From contig CM026387.1 of assembly GCA_014843695.1 (NCBI GenBank), positions 82,889,592 to 82,953,591 of the forward strand: a DNA stretch of 64,000 bases. The letters run 5' to 3'. Under the pieces are notes generated by a model. It made no database searches, was not told the DNA's origin, and saw nothing but the letters and a program-made list of their open reading frames with translations. Numbering within the stretch: the stretch's first letter is position 1; every line of letters starts with the position of its first letter. This DNA comes from Archivesica marissinica. Lineage: Eukaryota; Mollusca; Bivalvia; Venerida; Vesicomyidae. The position numbers and the translations under genes are program-made. Shown piece after piece: positions 30,601-45,600 of the stretch.

Positions 30601-33600
30601 CATTTTAATGTAAGTAATCTTAGTCTAGAGACCACCGTTTTGGTTTTCTTTTCCGATTTATGATCTGATTATACCACTAAACAGTAATATTAAACGCATG
30701 TGGAAAAAAGTATGTTTAGGTTCAAGACAGGTGGTGATATTTCACGGTTAACACTTCATGGTTCACACTTCACAGTTCACATGTCACACTTCACAGTTCA
30801 TGCCTCACATTTCATACTTCATAGTTCATACTTCACAGTTCATACTTCACAGTTCACACTTCACATTTCAAATTTCATATTTCCTACTTCATAGTTCATA
30901 CTTCACAGTTCATGCCTCAAAGTTCACACTTCACCGTTCATACTTCATAGTCATGCCTCGCCGTTCATACTTCATAGTTCACACATCACAGTTTATACTT
31001 CACAGTTCATACCTCACAGTTCACACTTTTCACCATTCATACTTCACAGTTCACACTTCATAGTTCATACGTCATAGTTCATGCATCGCATTTCATACTT
31101 CAAAGCTCACACATCACCGTTCATGAGTCACAGTTCACATTTCACAGTTCATGCATCACAGTTCATACTTCACAGTTCACACTTCATTGTTCACACTTCA
31201 CAGTTCATATTTCACAGTGCATGACTCACAGTTCCCATTTCACAGTTCACACTTCATAGTTCACACTTCACATTTCATGCCTCACAGTTCACACTTCACA
31301 TTTCACAGTTCACACTTCACAGTTCACACTTCACAGCGTATGCCTCGCACTTCATACTTCATAGTTCATGCTTCACATTTCACCCGTCACAGTTCACACT
31401 TCACAGTTCACACTTCACAGTGCACACTTCACAATTCACACTTCAGAATTCACACTTCACACTTCACAGTTCATGTCTCACAGTTCATACTTCATAGGTC
31501 ATACTTCACAGTTCACACTTCACAATTCACAGTTCATGCCTCACAGTTCATACTTCATAGGTCATACTTCACAGTGCACACTTCACAGTTCACACTTCAC
31601 AGTTCACACTTCACACTTCGCAGTTCATGCCTCACAGTTCATATTTCGTAGGTCATACTTCACAGTTCACATTTAATACTTCACAATTCACAGTTCATGC
31701 CTCACAGTTCATACTTCATAATTCACACTTCACAGTTCATACTTCACAGTTCACACTTCACAATGCACACTTCACAGTTCACAATTCACAGTCCACACTT
31801 CACACTTCACAATTCATGCCTCACTGTTCATACTTCATAGTTTATTCCTCACAGTTCACACTTCACAGTTCACACTTCACAGTTCACAAGTCACAGTTCA
31901 TGCATCACAGTATACACATCACAGTTGACACTTCACATTTCACCATTCACAGTTCATGCTTCACAGTATACACTTCACAATTCACACTTCAAAGTTCATG
32001 CTGCATAGTTCATACTTCATAGTTCATACTTCACAGTTCATACTACACAGTTCACTTCACAGTTCAACTATGAATGTTGGGGTATGAAATATGAAGTGTG
32101 AACTATGAACTGTGGACTATGAACCGTAACTATCAATTGTGAAGTATGAAATTTCAACATTTTATTAACAATTCGTGTGCAAACAATGCCATGATTCGCC
32201 ATTAATTGGGTCAGCGAATATGGCCCGTAAAACCCAATGCCATGAATCATGTCAAACATAATTATATATGTTTGTTTTGTATTGTCCATTGAATGCTTAG
32301 AATTATTATAAAATAATATTATGATTAAACAAATATTGAAGTATGTTTCAGTAGCTAAATTGATATGACTTGTGACGTCTTTCCTGTCATGTCTAGAGAG
32401 GAGAGAATGTATCGTGTGTGTACTGGGATAGTGTCGGCTTACGTTGGTCCGTTGATGGATGTTCCGTCAACCTAACCACTGACCATTATACTGTGTGTCA
32501 ATGTGACCATCTTACAAACTTTGCCCTTCTAATGGTAAGTCAACGTGACAAGTATGAAGTATAATGTTCATTACAAGTTTCAAAGTAAATGTTGATTCAT
32601 GTGACTAGAAATGTGTGAAGAATAGTGCACGCAACAAGTAACAAGGTAAATCTTAGCTCACGTGACTAGAAATGTGTGAAGAATAGTGCACGCAACAAGT
32701 AACAAGGTAAATCTTAGCTCACGTGACTAGAAATGTGTGAAGAATAGTGTACACAACAAGTAACAAGGTAAATCTTAGCTCACATGACTAGAAATGTGTG
32801 AAGAATAGTGCACGCAACAAGTAACAAGGTAAATCTTAGCTCATGTGACTAGAAATGTGTGAAGAATAGTGCACGCAACAAGTAACAAGGTAAATCTTAG
32901 CTCACGTGACTAGAAATGTGTGAAGAATAGTGCACGCAACAAGTAACAAGGTAAATGCTAGCTCACGTGACTAGACATATGGGAGGAATAGTATACGCAA
33001 CAAGTAACAATGTAAATGTTAGCTCACGTGACTAGCAATGTGTGAAGAATAATGCACGCAACAAGTAACAAGGTAAATGCTAGCTCATGTGACTAGAAAT
33101 GTGTGAAGAATAATGCACGCAACAAGTAACAAGGTAAATCTTAGCAAACGTGACTAGAAATGTGTGAAGAATAATGCACGCAACAAGTAACAATGTAAAT
33201 GTTAGCTCATGTGACTAGAAATGTGTGAAGAATAGTGCACGCAACAAGTAACAAGGTAAATCTTAGCTCATGTGACTATAAATGTGTGAAGAATAGTGCA
33301 CGCAACAAGTAACAAGGTAAATGCTAGCTCACGTGACTAGAAATGTGTGAAGAATAATGCACGCAACAAGTAACAAGGTAAATCTTAGCAAACGTGACTA
33401 GAAATGTGTGAAGAATAATGCACGGAACAAGAAACAATGTAAATGTTAGCTCATGTGACTAGCAATGTGTGAAGAATAATGCATGCAACAAGTAACAAGG
33501 TAAATGCTAGCTCACGTGACTAGCAATGTGTGAAGAATAATGCACGCAACAAGTAACAAGGTAAATCTTAGCAAACGTGACTAGAAATGTGTGAAGAATA

Positions 33601-36600
33601 GTGCACGCAACACGCAACAAGGAAAATGCTAGCTCACGTGACTAGAAATGTGTGAAGAATTGTGCATGCAACAAGTAACAAGGTAAATCTTAGCTAACGT
33701 GACTAGAAATGTGTGAAGAATAGTACACGCAACAAGTAACATGGTAAATGTTAGCTCACATGATTAGAAATGTGTGAAGAATTGTGCACGCAACAAGTAA
33801 CAAGGTAAATCTTAGCTAACGTGACTAGAAATGTGTGAAGAATAGTGCACGCAACAAGTAACAAGGTAAATCTTAGCTAACGTGACTAGAAATGTGTGAA
33901 GAATAGTGCACGCAACAAGTAACAAGGTATATGTTAGCTAACGTGACTAGAAATGTGTGAAGAATAGTGCATGCAACAAGAAACGAGGTAAATGTTAGCT
34001 AACGTGACTAGAAATGTGTGCAGAATAGTGCACGTAACAAGTAACAAGGTAAATCTTAGCTAACGTGACTAGAAATGTGTGAAGAATTGTGCACGCAACA
34101 AGTAACAAGGTAAATCTTAGCTAACGTGACTAAAAATGTGTGAAGAATTGTGCACACAACAAGTAACAAGGTAAATGTTAGCTCACGTGACTAGCAATGT
34201 GTGAAGAATAATGCACGCACCAAGTAACAAGATAAATGCTAGCTCACGTGACTAGAAATGTGTGAAGAATAATGCACGCAACAAGTAACAAGGTAAATCT
34301 TAGCTAACGTGACTAGAAATGTGTTAAGAATTGTGCACTCAACAAGTAACAGGTTAAATCTTAGCTAACGTGACTAGAAATGTGTGAAGAATTGTGCACG
34401 CAACAAGTAACAAGGTAAATCTTAGCTAACGTGACTAGAAATGTGTGAAGAATAGTGCCGCAACAAGTAACATGCATCAATATAAACTCATGTGACAAGT
34501 GGCACGCCAACGCTTACGTGAAAAGTAACAATGTAAGTGTTCATGACAAGTATAAATATAAAGTCTAGCGACAAGATTCAAGAAAAGGATACGTGCCAAA
34601 TTTCAATGTACAGTTTACGTGACAACATTCAAGGTAAGATTTACATTACAAGTATTAAGGTAAAGATTGAAATGACCGTTTGCCAGCTTTCATAAAATTA
34701 CGAATGCTAATCTTTAATGCAACTATGCATAGGGGCCATGTCTAACAGGCAAAACACAATCTATATTAACGCTTCGACGGTCATTGTTATGGCGTCGTCG
34801 AGTATGTGTGGTTACAGTCAAAAACATGTCTTAAGCAGCCAGCCAATGGAATCTCAGAAAGTGGTTGCTTAGCACAGGTGGCTGCTTAATAGAGGTCAAA
34901 TGTATAATAAAACAGCATATTGGGAATCTGGAAACTGACTGCTTAATACAGGTTGGCTGCTTAATAGAGGTGACCAATAACACAGGTTTGACTGTACATG
35001 TATGATGGCTGCGTATGTATCGGCCATCACGTCGACCGCTAGACCATCTCATCTAATTGGTGATACCGTGACCTAGTAGTGAATGTGTCATACAGAGCGG
35101 GAGATCGAATGTGCCAACATCGTCAGATAGTTAGAGCTGCCAGCTATTAAATAATTGTTACTCATAGCATATCAGCCTGGCTCCTGTGTTGCAAGGATAG
35201 GATTCGAGTAGTGCTGGTGTTATTAAATAGATGTCTCATACCTCAGAAATGGCTGACCCTTTCAATAGGGAGGGCACTATATTAAGCAAGCACATTTTAC
35301 ATATTTTTGACTCATTACATTAGACACTTGTTCTAGTTATATTACCGTTTGTTTTCAATAGGATGTTTACGGATCAGTGGATAGCGCTGACGCACTGGCT
35401 CTTCAGATCATCTCCTATGTCGGATGTGGACTCTCTTTGATCGGAGTTATCCTCACATTGGTTACATATCTCAAATTCAGGTAATGCATATAGTTCAGAT
35501 GACGTCACGAACATCTGGCTTATTGACCCACACAATGGTGATATATTGAATGTCATGTGGTATTTAGGTTCAATAATAATTGGTTTCATTGAAAATACAT
35601 AATCATAATATACACATACATGTACGATTGTTTTCAACATAGAATAATAACGGTGACAAATAAACATTCGATACAATATTCGCATTTCAATTCAAGATTA
35701 TTGGCATTATCAGCAAAAAATAATATGCATATGGCCATTAACAAATACAATGTGAAATATGGCAAATACAACAAATATAATTACATTCAACATCGCAAAT
35801 ACATAATAGGAAACTATTTACAAATTAGTCAAATTTGCAAGGGTTTACGAATGTTAGAAGCTTCATTAATTTTATAAACTTTAAATAATTGATGTTCCTT
35901 TCTATATACATCATGACATTAAACAGGTTTATCTGTAGGCCATGATGTGTTGCCTAAACATTTATTCCGAATGTCAGAATATATTGTACATCCTAACACA
36001 AAATGATATTAGGACTCAACGATATTTACATTACACAATTTGCATAAACGATTAACTCTATCTATTCCACTGCCTAATTCAATTTCTAAACTATTGCAGG
36101 TAAGTCAGGATATTGGCATTACAAAACGTCACATTACCTCAAGTTACCTGTTAGCTATCGTATATTGTCTTACCTGTACGGTAATTTAATATTCCAACGT
36201 TTGTGTACTAGTACTTTACTCTGCAAACACCTTAATAGTGTTTCAATAGGGACTTTAAGGCCGAGGTTTTCGTGTCGCTCCTTTAACACATTGAACGTAA
36301 AAGAGCAAGAGCTGACTCTAGAATGGAATGGAACTCTAAAATTACTAATCTCTTCCTGAGGCATCCCTCATATGGGCAACGGTTTGCGATGAAACATAAA
36401 TATAAAACACATGTAAAACACACACAGAAATGGCATTTACCACAAGCTGTATATACTTGGTATTAAAATAAAAATACTGCGGATTATTCACTCTATGACA
36501 ACATAGAAATTGAATCTTGTAGATATAATGATATAGAAAGAGAACATCGTTTATGTAAACTAGGTTGAATCTGAGTATCACTTTTTGCTATGCTGTAACA

Positions 36601-39600
36601 GATAGAGAAGGTTAAGAACTAAATACCTTTGTAACAATATATTGGCATTGTGTACAGAAATTCAATACCATCATGACATCTAAGAATAAAATGGAATTGT
36701 TAAGGATATTGAAGTATATTAGGGATTCTTTGTTTCTAAGAAAAAATACCCTCGATAATATAACTGTTTCTGAAAATGTGTATGTATGTATTTATGTATT
36801 TGTGTATGTCCATAGTTTATGCAAACGCATTGTGTAAATGGCCAAAGGAAATATAATGCTGATAATGCCAATACATTTGAAACTTGTAACCAGTGTATAC
36901 AAATTCATTTTAACTCGATTGCGAAACAAGTTCTTTCAACTTATATTAATCACTCTCGATACCTCATTCCTGATGGAATCCATCGCCATGAAGGAGAGAG
37001 AAGAGGCAATGTGGAATTTAAATGCCTGCCTAAGGTCACAATTGTAATGACTCCAGCGGGCTCGAACTCCGGATCGTTCGCACCTAAAGCGAACGCTCAT
37101 CCACTGCTCTATCACGACTTCCACTTGAAAATTGAAACTTGAAACTATGATTTCGTCTGATACCGAGTTACTCGGACGTGTTTCATATAGCTGTCGGATT
37201 GAAGCAGGGTAATATTTGGCCGCCTCCGTTGTCGAGTGGTTAACGCCGCTGACTTGTATACTACTGTAACCAATCATCAATGATGTTCACGGGTTCGAAC
37301 CCCGCTCAGAACATGTCTCTTTATATGGCAACAGTTGGCAGTTTCTTACAGAGGTTGGTGCACCAAGTACTTAACCGATGGAGCCTGCACAGGAAAGGTG
37401 TTATTAGATAAACTACCTGACGTTAAATAAGCTTAAATAAAAAAGGGTGATATTTGTTCTCCAATATTCGTGGACGACTTTGTAATGTGATAGTTAATTT
37501 AAACATACATGTATTGTATTATATAATTGTTGCATCATGTTGTGACAATACTATACAAGAACATTTGAATTATATCGTTATTTTAGTATTATCCATATCG
37601 GCCATTCACAAACTATATAATAAATAATATATATTATATACACTTAGGGCAGCTTGTAGCCCAACACGTATATAATTCGGTATAATTGGATTATTTGCGA
37701 AAGAATTTTGTTCACATTTGGACAATGAATACATCAACATAGCATACGTACATACTAGTAATTTCTGTGTAATTCATCAACAATTAAGTATAAAACTTAT
37801 CATTTGTTGTACAATATCTTGAACCATGCTCGAGATAATCCATATTGAAAAGTTTCATGTATTGTGTTGCTTGGGAATTTCAGGTTTTGCACCTGCACGT
37901 ATGATGTGTTGATTTATACATATACCGAATTGGAACAAATAATCAAATTATACTGAATTATATATGTGTCGGGTTACAAGTGACCCTGAGTATATATCCT
38001 ATTCTGCCATAGTTCGAAATCCCAATTGACAAGATGTTTGTTTTTGATTTATTTGAGAGGTAGGACAAACACATTATATCATATGGTTAATATCCACAAT
38101 TTATCGGTTGAGGAAGTCCCTAGGGGTCACCCAGAGCCATAGTTCAGGCACCTGATTGGCATAGACCACCGACATTCTGCAAGCCAGGTGGATACCATCC
38201 TCGCATGGAATAGTTCGATCCTCGCATGGAATAGTTCTATCCTGGCATGGAATAGTTCGATCCTCGCATGGAATAGTTCGATCCTCGCATGGAATAGTTC
38301 GATCCTCGCATGGAATAGTTCGATCCTCGCATGGAATAGTTCGATCCTGGCATGGAATAGTTCGATCCTCGTATGGAATAGTTCGATCCTCGTATGGAAT
38401 AGTTCGATCCTCGTATGGAATAGTTCGATCCTCGTATGGAATAGTTCGATCCTCGCATGGAATAGTTCGATCCTCGCATGGAATAGTTCGATCCTCGTAT
38501 GGAATAGTTCGATCCTCGCATGGAATAATTTGACATCCCTTTGAGATTCGAACTTACAGCGGTGATGGGAACATTATTTGAAGTCACCTTAACCACTCGA
38601 TCAGATGTCCCTCGATGGACATGAGCACTGAACCCCAATAATGAAAAGCTCATAAGATATAATGTCTGTTGTGTTTTAGAAAGCTTAGACGTAGTAAACC
38701 TTCCATAATTCTGATGAACCTGTGTGTTGCGATAGGCTTGGTGGATTTGGTGTTCCTGGCCGGTGAACAAGAGTATGCAGCAGTTAGCGTTGTCGGGTGC
38801 AAGGTAGTCGGTTGCTCACACTATATAGTCATCTCCAATTCGTTATTAGTGCTCTATAGTTTGTTTGGATACTGTTATTTATCGTCTTCCTTTAACACTA
38901 CAAACATATGTTAGCTCAATTGCGAAATAAGTTTGTACAACATTAGATTAATCACTCTCGTTACCTCATTCCTGATGTAATCCATCGCCATGTTGGAGAT
39001 ACAGAAGAGCCAGAGTGGACTTAAATGTGTCCCCTAAGGACACCTCCACCGCGGATCTGACAGCTCGAACTCACAAGCTCACGGTTCCATGGCGGATACC
39101 GTGTCCATTACACCACGGTAGCTCCATAAAAGTCAGATATGTTATACCACCGTAACTAAATAACAATAACTAAGTACAAAACCTATTTAGAAGAGACATA
39201 TATTGATTTTGTATCATTCCATTTCAGGTTGTTGCCCTGTTGATGCATTACTTTCTATGTGTATCATTCCATGTCAGGTTGTTGTCGTGTTGTTGCACTA
39301 CTTTATATGTGTATCATTACATTTTAGGTTATTGCTGTGTTGATGCAGTACGTTCTGTGTGTAGCATTCTATATCAATGTGTTGCTGCGTAGCTGCACTA
39401 CTTTATGTGTGTATCATTCCATTTCAGGTTGTTGCTGTGTTGCTGCACTACTTTCTGGGTGTATCATTCTATATCAATGTGTTGTTGTGTTGCTGCACTC
39501 CATTCTGTGTGTATCATTCCATTTCAGGTTGTTGCTGTGTTGTTGCACTACTTTCTGTTGTCGGTAATGTGTTGGATGGCCGTAGAATCGTTCAATATCT

Positions 39601-42600
39601 ACCTCGCACTTGTCAAAGTGTTTGACACATATGTTGCTCGTTTCCAACTGAAAAGCGCATTGTTCGGTTGGGGTAAGTTTTATCTTCAACTGTAACGCCC
39701 ATTGCCCGGATGTGGTATGTTTATTTACAACTAGCCAGCTCATTGTTCAGGGGGTATATATATATATTTACAACTAGTAAGCCCGATATTCCGGGGTAGG
39801 TTTATTTACAACTAGCAGACACATTGTTGGCGTGTGATATGTTTATGTTTATATTTACAATCTGCAACTGTATTATACGTTGTGTTGTACAAATAACTGA
39901 AACACGATACATGTATACATATGTCATATGAATTGAACAGATGGGTTCCTTATATGCACCCGAAGTGAGGCATATAGTTGTCACACTATTCGTGTGTCCG
40001 TCCGTCTGAGTCAATATGTCCAGTCCGGGCTGTAACTTCTTCGGCTATGGCTATAAGCTTCGGGGTCATTCATCACCTACTATATTATACCTCGGATGTG
40101 TCCATAAAACGATACAACAATTCGTTGCCTTCCCTTGAGTCTGCTGGATTGGTGTGTAGAATGAGAGATACTTGTTAGTTAGTGTCCCCTTAATATTCTT
40201 TAAGGAGGATATATATATTAATTGGTTGCCTCTGTTTTCATCGTGGTTTCCTGTGCATCACATGCAATCAATATGTATCCGTTTTCTCATCTTACCATTA
40301 TTAAATCTCGACAGATATCCTACAGTATATCCAATGGATAATTGTTATCACTTAATTAACATGTATTAGCATATAACTCGTTTCGTTTCTATATGTAATT
40401 AAATCTAATTGAGACTATATATGAACACTCCCAGTAGCCTAGTGAAGCTTGGGTGCGGGAGGTCGAAGGTTCTACCCTCGTAATGTGTTCTTTCTGATAT
40501 GGCATTTATGTGAGCCGCCAGCTAGTTAAGTAATGGTTACCGATTGCCTATCAACATGGTGGCTGACCATCAAGGCTAGGATTCGGGAGTAGGCCTACTT
40601 GTGTCCATAAGAGGTGTCTGAGATACGTTAGAAATGACTGACCCTTTCAATAGAGCTGAGACTATAATAAACAAAAACACTATATAAACTAATAGTTGTA
40701 ACAGATGTAAATTTGGATAAACAGTATTTATTGCAAAACATAAATCGCATTTAACATACAACGACATACATAATACACAATGCAAAGGAGCAAGCAGGAA
40801 GCTAAAGGTAGCTATTATAAAACACTGTTCATTGAATTGTTTTTAAATGCAACGTAAAGCAACCGGCAAAAACACTAGCATTGGGAATGTGATGAAAAAG
40901 TACAATATTGTTATGTAGTCACAGGTGTAGATAATATGTACATTTAGTTTTGAGATTGGTGTCGATTTTAATTAATATTGTAATATATAATTTAGCAAAA
41001 TGTGTGTGTTATAATAAACTATTGGATTAAAGTCATGCATACTCATAACTGTATAATAAGTACAATCTATGTACAGTCATTAGATGAGTTGTGTAGTAAT
41101 AATTCAAATTGGACATTGAATGTTAAGACTTTATTAATATTGCTATCTATTTGTACGGTGTGTATTTATTTCTGAGGTGTATGTTTACAGCGTTGCCAGT
41201 TGTAGTGGTAGTGATAACACTTGGGGTCAATACAAGCGACAACTATGGGCTACAGTCAGGTGGAATGTAAGTTGTATGATATAATTGTCATCTCCAAGAG
41301 ACAACTACTGATTCAGTCTTGTTGGTACTAGTATATTTGTAAATTTTAAACACTGTTGATTCGTGGAATTTAATTACAATATCTCCAAATGTGCGGGAAT
41401 GTAATACTAGTTTAGTTTGGATGTATGTCCGTCTGTCCGTCAGTAGTGTGTGCAATTTATGTTTACTTGTGGTCACTGCCTGATTACCATATGAGCGACG
41501 CCTCCTGCAGTGCTTGGTCATTTTGGAATTTGGAGGATAGTCCAATGATACCGACATGGACCCATTCCAGACTCTCCTTTTGTTCTTTAAATGTGCGTAC
41601 ACTGTTTAAAGCACCGACACGAGACCTCACTTTAATGTAACATCTGAAAGACTATGATATGAGTCATTTTAGTATGGTATAGCTGGGGATCGCACATGCG
41701 ACCACTGGATTACAAGTCCAGTGTGAAAGATGACATTTTTATTGGATTGATACGTAAATCATTTACAGTAAAGTCCTGTAATTGTCGTTTTAAGCTATAC
41801 TAACGTAACGCACATAAGTTATATATACAGCTGTAAACGTTTGTCTCTGCTTTCTGTCAAATACTGCCTCGAGTGACGAAATTGTGTAATATGTGCTTGC
41901 ATACGTACACAGATAAGATTTCTTTCTACAAATGGCAAGAATTAAATTCGGACTGGCGTAGTGTAACGATGGGAAAACTTAGGTGATACAGTTAAGTATA
42001 CATTTTATTTGTTTTATAACGGATACTACACAACCTTTGGCAACAACTTATATTTAATCACTATCGTTGGTGCGGATGAAAGCGCATGTGGTCATTCGTG
42101 GGGATATAACCGGAGTATCCTGAGCAAATCAACCGGTCCGCCCGGTCCGAGTATAATGGTGGTGCGATTAACACAATTGTATTAGAGCAGCCTTTTTAAA
42201 AATTGTGACAGACAGTTTGAACAGGAATATGTATTTAGCCGTAAACTATGCACGGATATGTTTTACAGTATGTATTTCCATCAATTCATTGCTCGAACTG
42301 TACCTGTAAATTCATTACATTGTGGATTTCTAATATTTCAGATGCTGGCTGGGCCGGGTACCATTCTATGCTGCATTTCTTGGTCCAGTTTGCTTGCTCC
42401 TTATCATCAATTCCATCATATACGTGTTGGCAATCCGGAAGATCGTGAACAGAAGTGGCAACATGTTGCCTAAGACCGATAAACCCAGCATAGCTGTGAG
42501 GCTGCGCGGGGCAATCAGTTTGTTGTTTCTGCTAGGTTTAACATGGGCGTTTGCTTTCCTTGCAGTGGACAAATTTGGAATTGTGTTCCATTATTTGTTT

Positions 42601-45600
42601 GCAGTGTTCAATTCATTGCAGGGATTTTTTATCTTTATATTCCATTGTTTGTGGCGGAAGGAAGCACGAACATACTGGAGTAAAGAGATACAGTGTCTTA
42701 CATCTCCTTACGAGAAGGACATGTCTACTAGTACAGTAAAGGTAATAGGATGTTTGAATTACATAGCACATGCTTATTTACATTATATAACGATAGAAAT
42801 GAACAGAAAGCTATAATACCTATACAAATAATGTTATGCTCACCTAATATATTGCAATAAAGGGGAGCCTCTCTTGTGTTGTGGCTATTGTGTCCGACCC
42901 GCAACCGAGTGCCGGGTTACGAGTTCCTGCCCTATCTAGACCATAGTAAAGGTATACTTAAGACAGACACTTAATTATCTCTCCCTCTCCTCCCTCTCTC
43001 GCTCTCTCTCTCTTTCTTTCTCTCTCTGTCTTCTCTTTCTCTCTCTCTCTGCTCTCTCTCTGTTCTCTCTCTGCTCTCTCTGCTATCTCTCTCTGCGCTC
43101 TCTCTCTGATCTTTCTCTGCTATCTCTCTGCTCTCTCTCTCTGCTCTATCTGCGCTCTCTCTCTGCTATCTCTATATGCGCTCTCTCTGCTCTCTCTCTC
43201 TGCTCTATTTCTGCTCTATCTCTGCTCTCTCTCTGCTCTCTCTCTGTTTTATCTCTGCTCTCTCTCTGTCTCTCTCTCACTGATTCTCTCTCTTCTCTCT
43301 CTCTCTCTCTGCTCTCTCCTCTCTCTCTGCTATCTCTGCTCTCTCCTCTCTCTCTGCTCTCTCTCTGATTATCTCTCTGCTCTCTCTCTGTGCTCTATCT
43401 CTGCTCTCTCTCTGCTCTCTCTCTGATTCTCTCTGTCTGCCTCTATCTCTCTCTCTATCTATGTTGTACACAAGTGTGCATGCATATACCGTATATAATA
43501 TCCCAGTGTATATGATGTATTCCATTATTTCTTTTTAACACCATTAGTTCGAATATAATTATAAGTAATATTTTATCATTGTGTGAGCAAGGACAGACAA
43601 CATTTTGTTTTATAACGTGTGCCTCCCTATGTATTAAGTGCACGCAACTGTTCCATGCATAGACTATGACCTCCTTAGTGTAGATTAGCTGATTGACGGT
43701 AGATCACTTTTCCATGTCATAGAATATTGACTCCCTATATGTAGAGTTGCATTGGTGTTTAATACATTTATAGGAAATGAAAACGAGTCAGAAAGGTGCT
43801 TTATCACATGAACAACGACTATTTTCAAACACTTTCCCACATATTTATGAACCTATCAATATAAACTAATGATTATAACGTAGTTCCCAATAATAATAAT
43901 TCAATTTAACATGTATTGAGCAAAACTGAAAACGCAAATAAGTGCTACTCTACAACAAGTTGTTGACTGGTTGGCCTCGTGTTTTGTAAACACGTGGAGC
44001 GATACAGGTAAGTCACGCGATTCGATTTCCTATGTTACACGTACGTACGTATGTATGTATGTATGTATGTATGTATCATTAATTTCAAACCCCTTGCGAG
44101 GACCTATACATGTTTTCCTGGGCATGCTTAGCCGACCATAGCGGTTAACCAGTACTAAGCAATGTGTGTGAGGTGCCTTGCTCAATGGCACTACATACGA
44201 GGCCTGACTGAGTATCGAACCCGGACCGTTCGATTCTATATCCGACGCTCTACCATTGGACCACGGACGCCACGTGCAAAATAAGGAAATGTGTGATGGC
44301 TGTTGGTATAGGATATAAGCCGAAATCGATCCAATATGTAACATATTGGACTGTGTGAGGCGCGTAGTGCCGAAGACAGTACAAATATTTTACATATTGG
44401 ATCCGTTTGATACTTATATCTTACTTAAAACACACACTTATATAACAAGATCCTACTAATTAAAATTGTTAATATCGTACATGAACGCGTATGATTTAAT
44501 ATAATACTCTGGCCTTTTTGACAGCAGTCCAATATTAATAATAATGGAATACAAGTACAAAGGTATGACGTCACGATGGTGTTTTAATTTCGGATACAAG
44601 TTAGTTCATGTGATGCATATATCTGTACACCGACAACAGACAGTATCATGATTATGAGAGTTGGTATCTCATTCTTACATAGTAAATACTTTGAAATTCT
44701 TAGATTGATTAGGAAAACATTCAATCACACCCATTATAAGTTATACAGTCAAACCTGTGTTAGTGGACACCTCCCTTAAGCAACCACTCTGTATTAAGCA
44801 GAACGTTTCCAGATTCCGAATATGTTGTTTTTATTACACATTTATTCTCTATAAAGCCTACACATGTGCTAAGCAGCCATTTTCTGTGATTCCCTTGGCT
44901 GCCTGCTTAAGCCAGGTTTGACTGTAAATGCAGACAGACCCGTAGCCACACTGAGGCACATTTCCAAAGCAAAATAAAAAATAGAAAAATGTAATAAATA
45001 CAATGTAAAAAATATCCATTTGCTGTATACAATGTTGACTGCTATAGAACTGAAAGGCCAGTACATAATTATACGTCTACGCTCATTAAATCAGAAAATA
45101 GCTTCTATATCCGAACAATTTTAAGGCCCCCGGACCCCCCTAGATTGCCTCGGTTGAAATTTGCCTCTGGCTACGGTACTTATATGTTAAAGAGAGTATA
45201 CAGTATATACGATTCATCTAATAAGAACTAAAGAACGCAATGATACGTACATGGATGCTACATTGTATAACATGTACAGTATAACTTACCTCCCTTTGAT
45301 ACATCGAGAAATACCACGGTCTTGTTTTCGCTAAGTTGACATACCGCCTCATAGTACTGACTGGTGACATTATCGCCCACCTTGTAGCAGTTTCCCTTCC
45401 CGTCAGTGATCCTACAGCAAACAGCAAGTCTTGCAAAGCACTAAGCAGCGTACAGGAATGCAGCAAATCAATTCAGAAGTCAGTAAGCGCATTTTCCCCT
45501 GGGTCTTTCATTGAAGATTACATGTCTGCTTCAAAACAGTTTAGAAAATTAGAAATTCCAACACACAACTATTGCAGACACTAAGGTAATACAATGCCAG

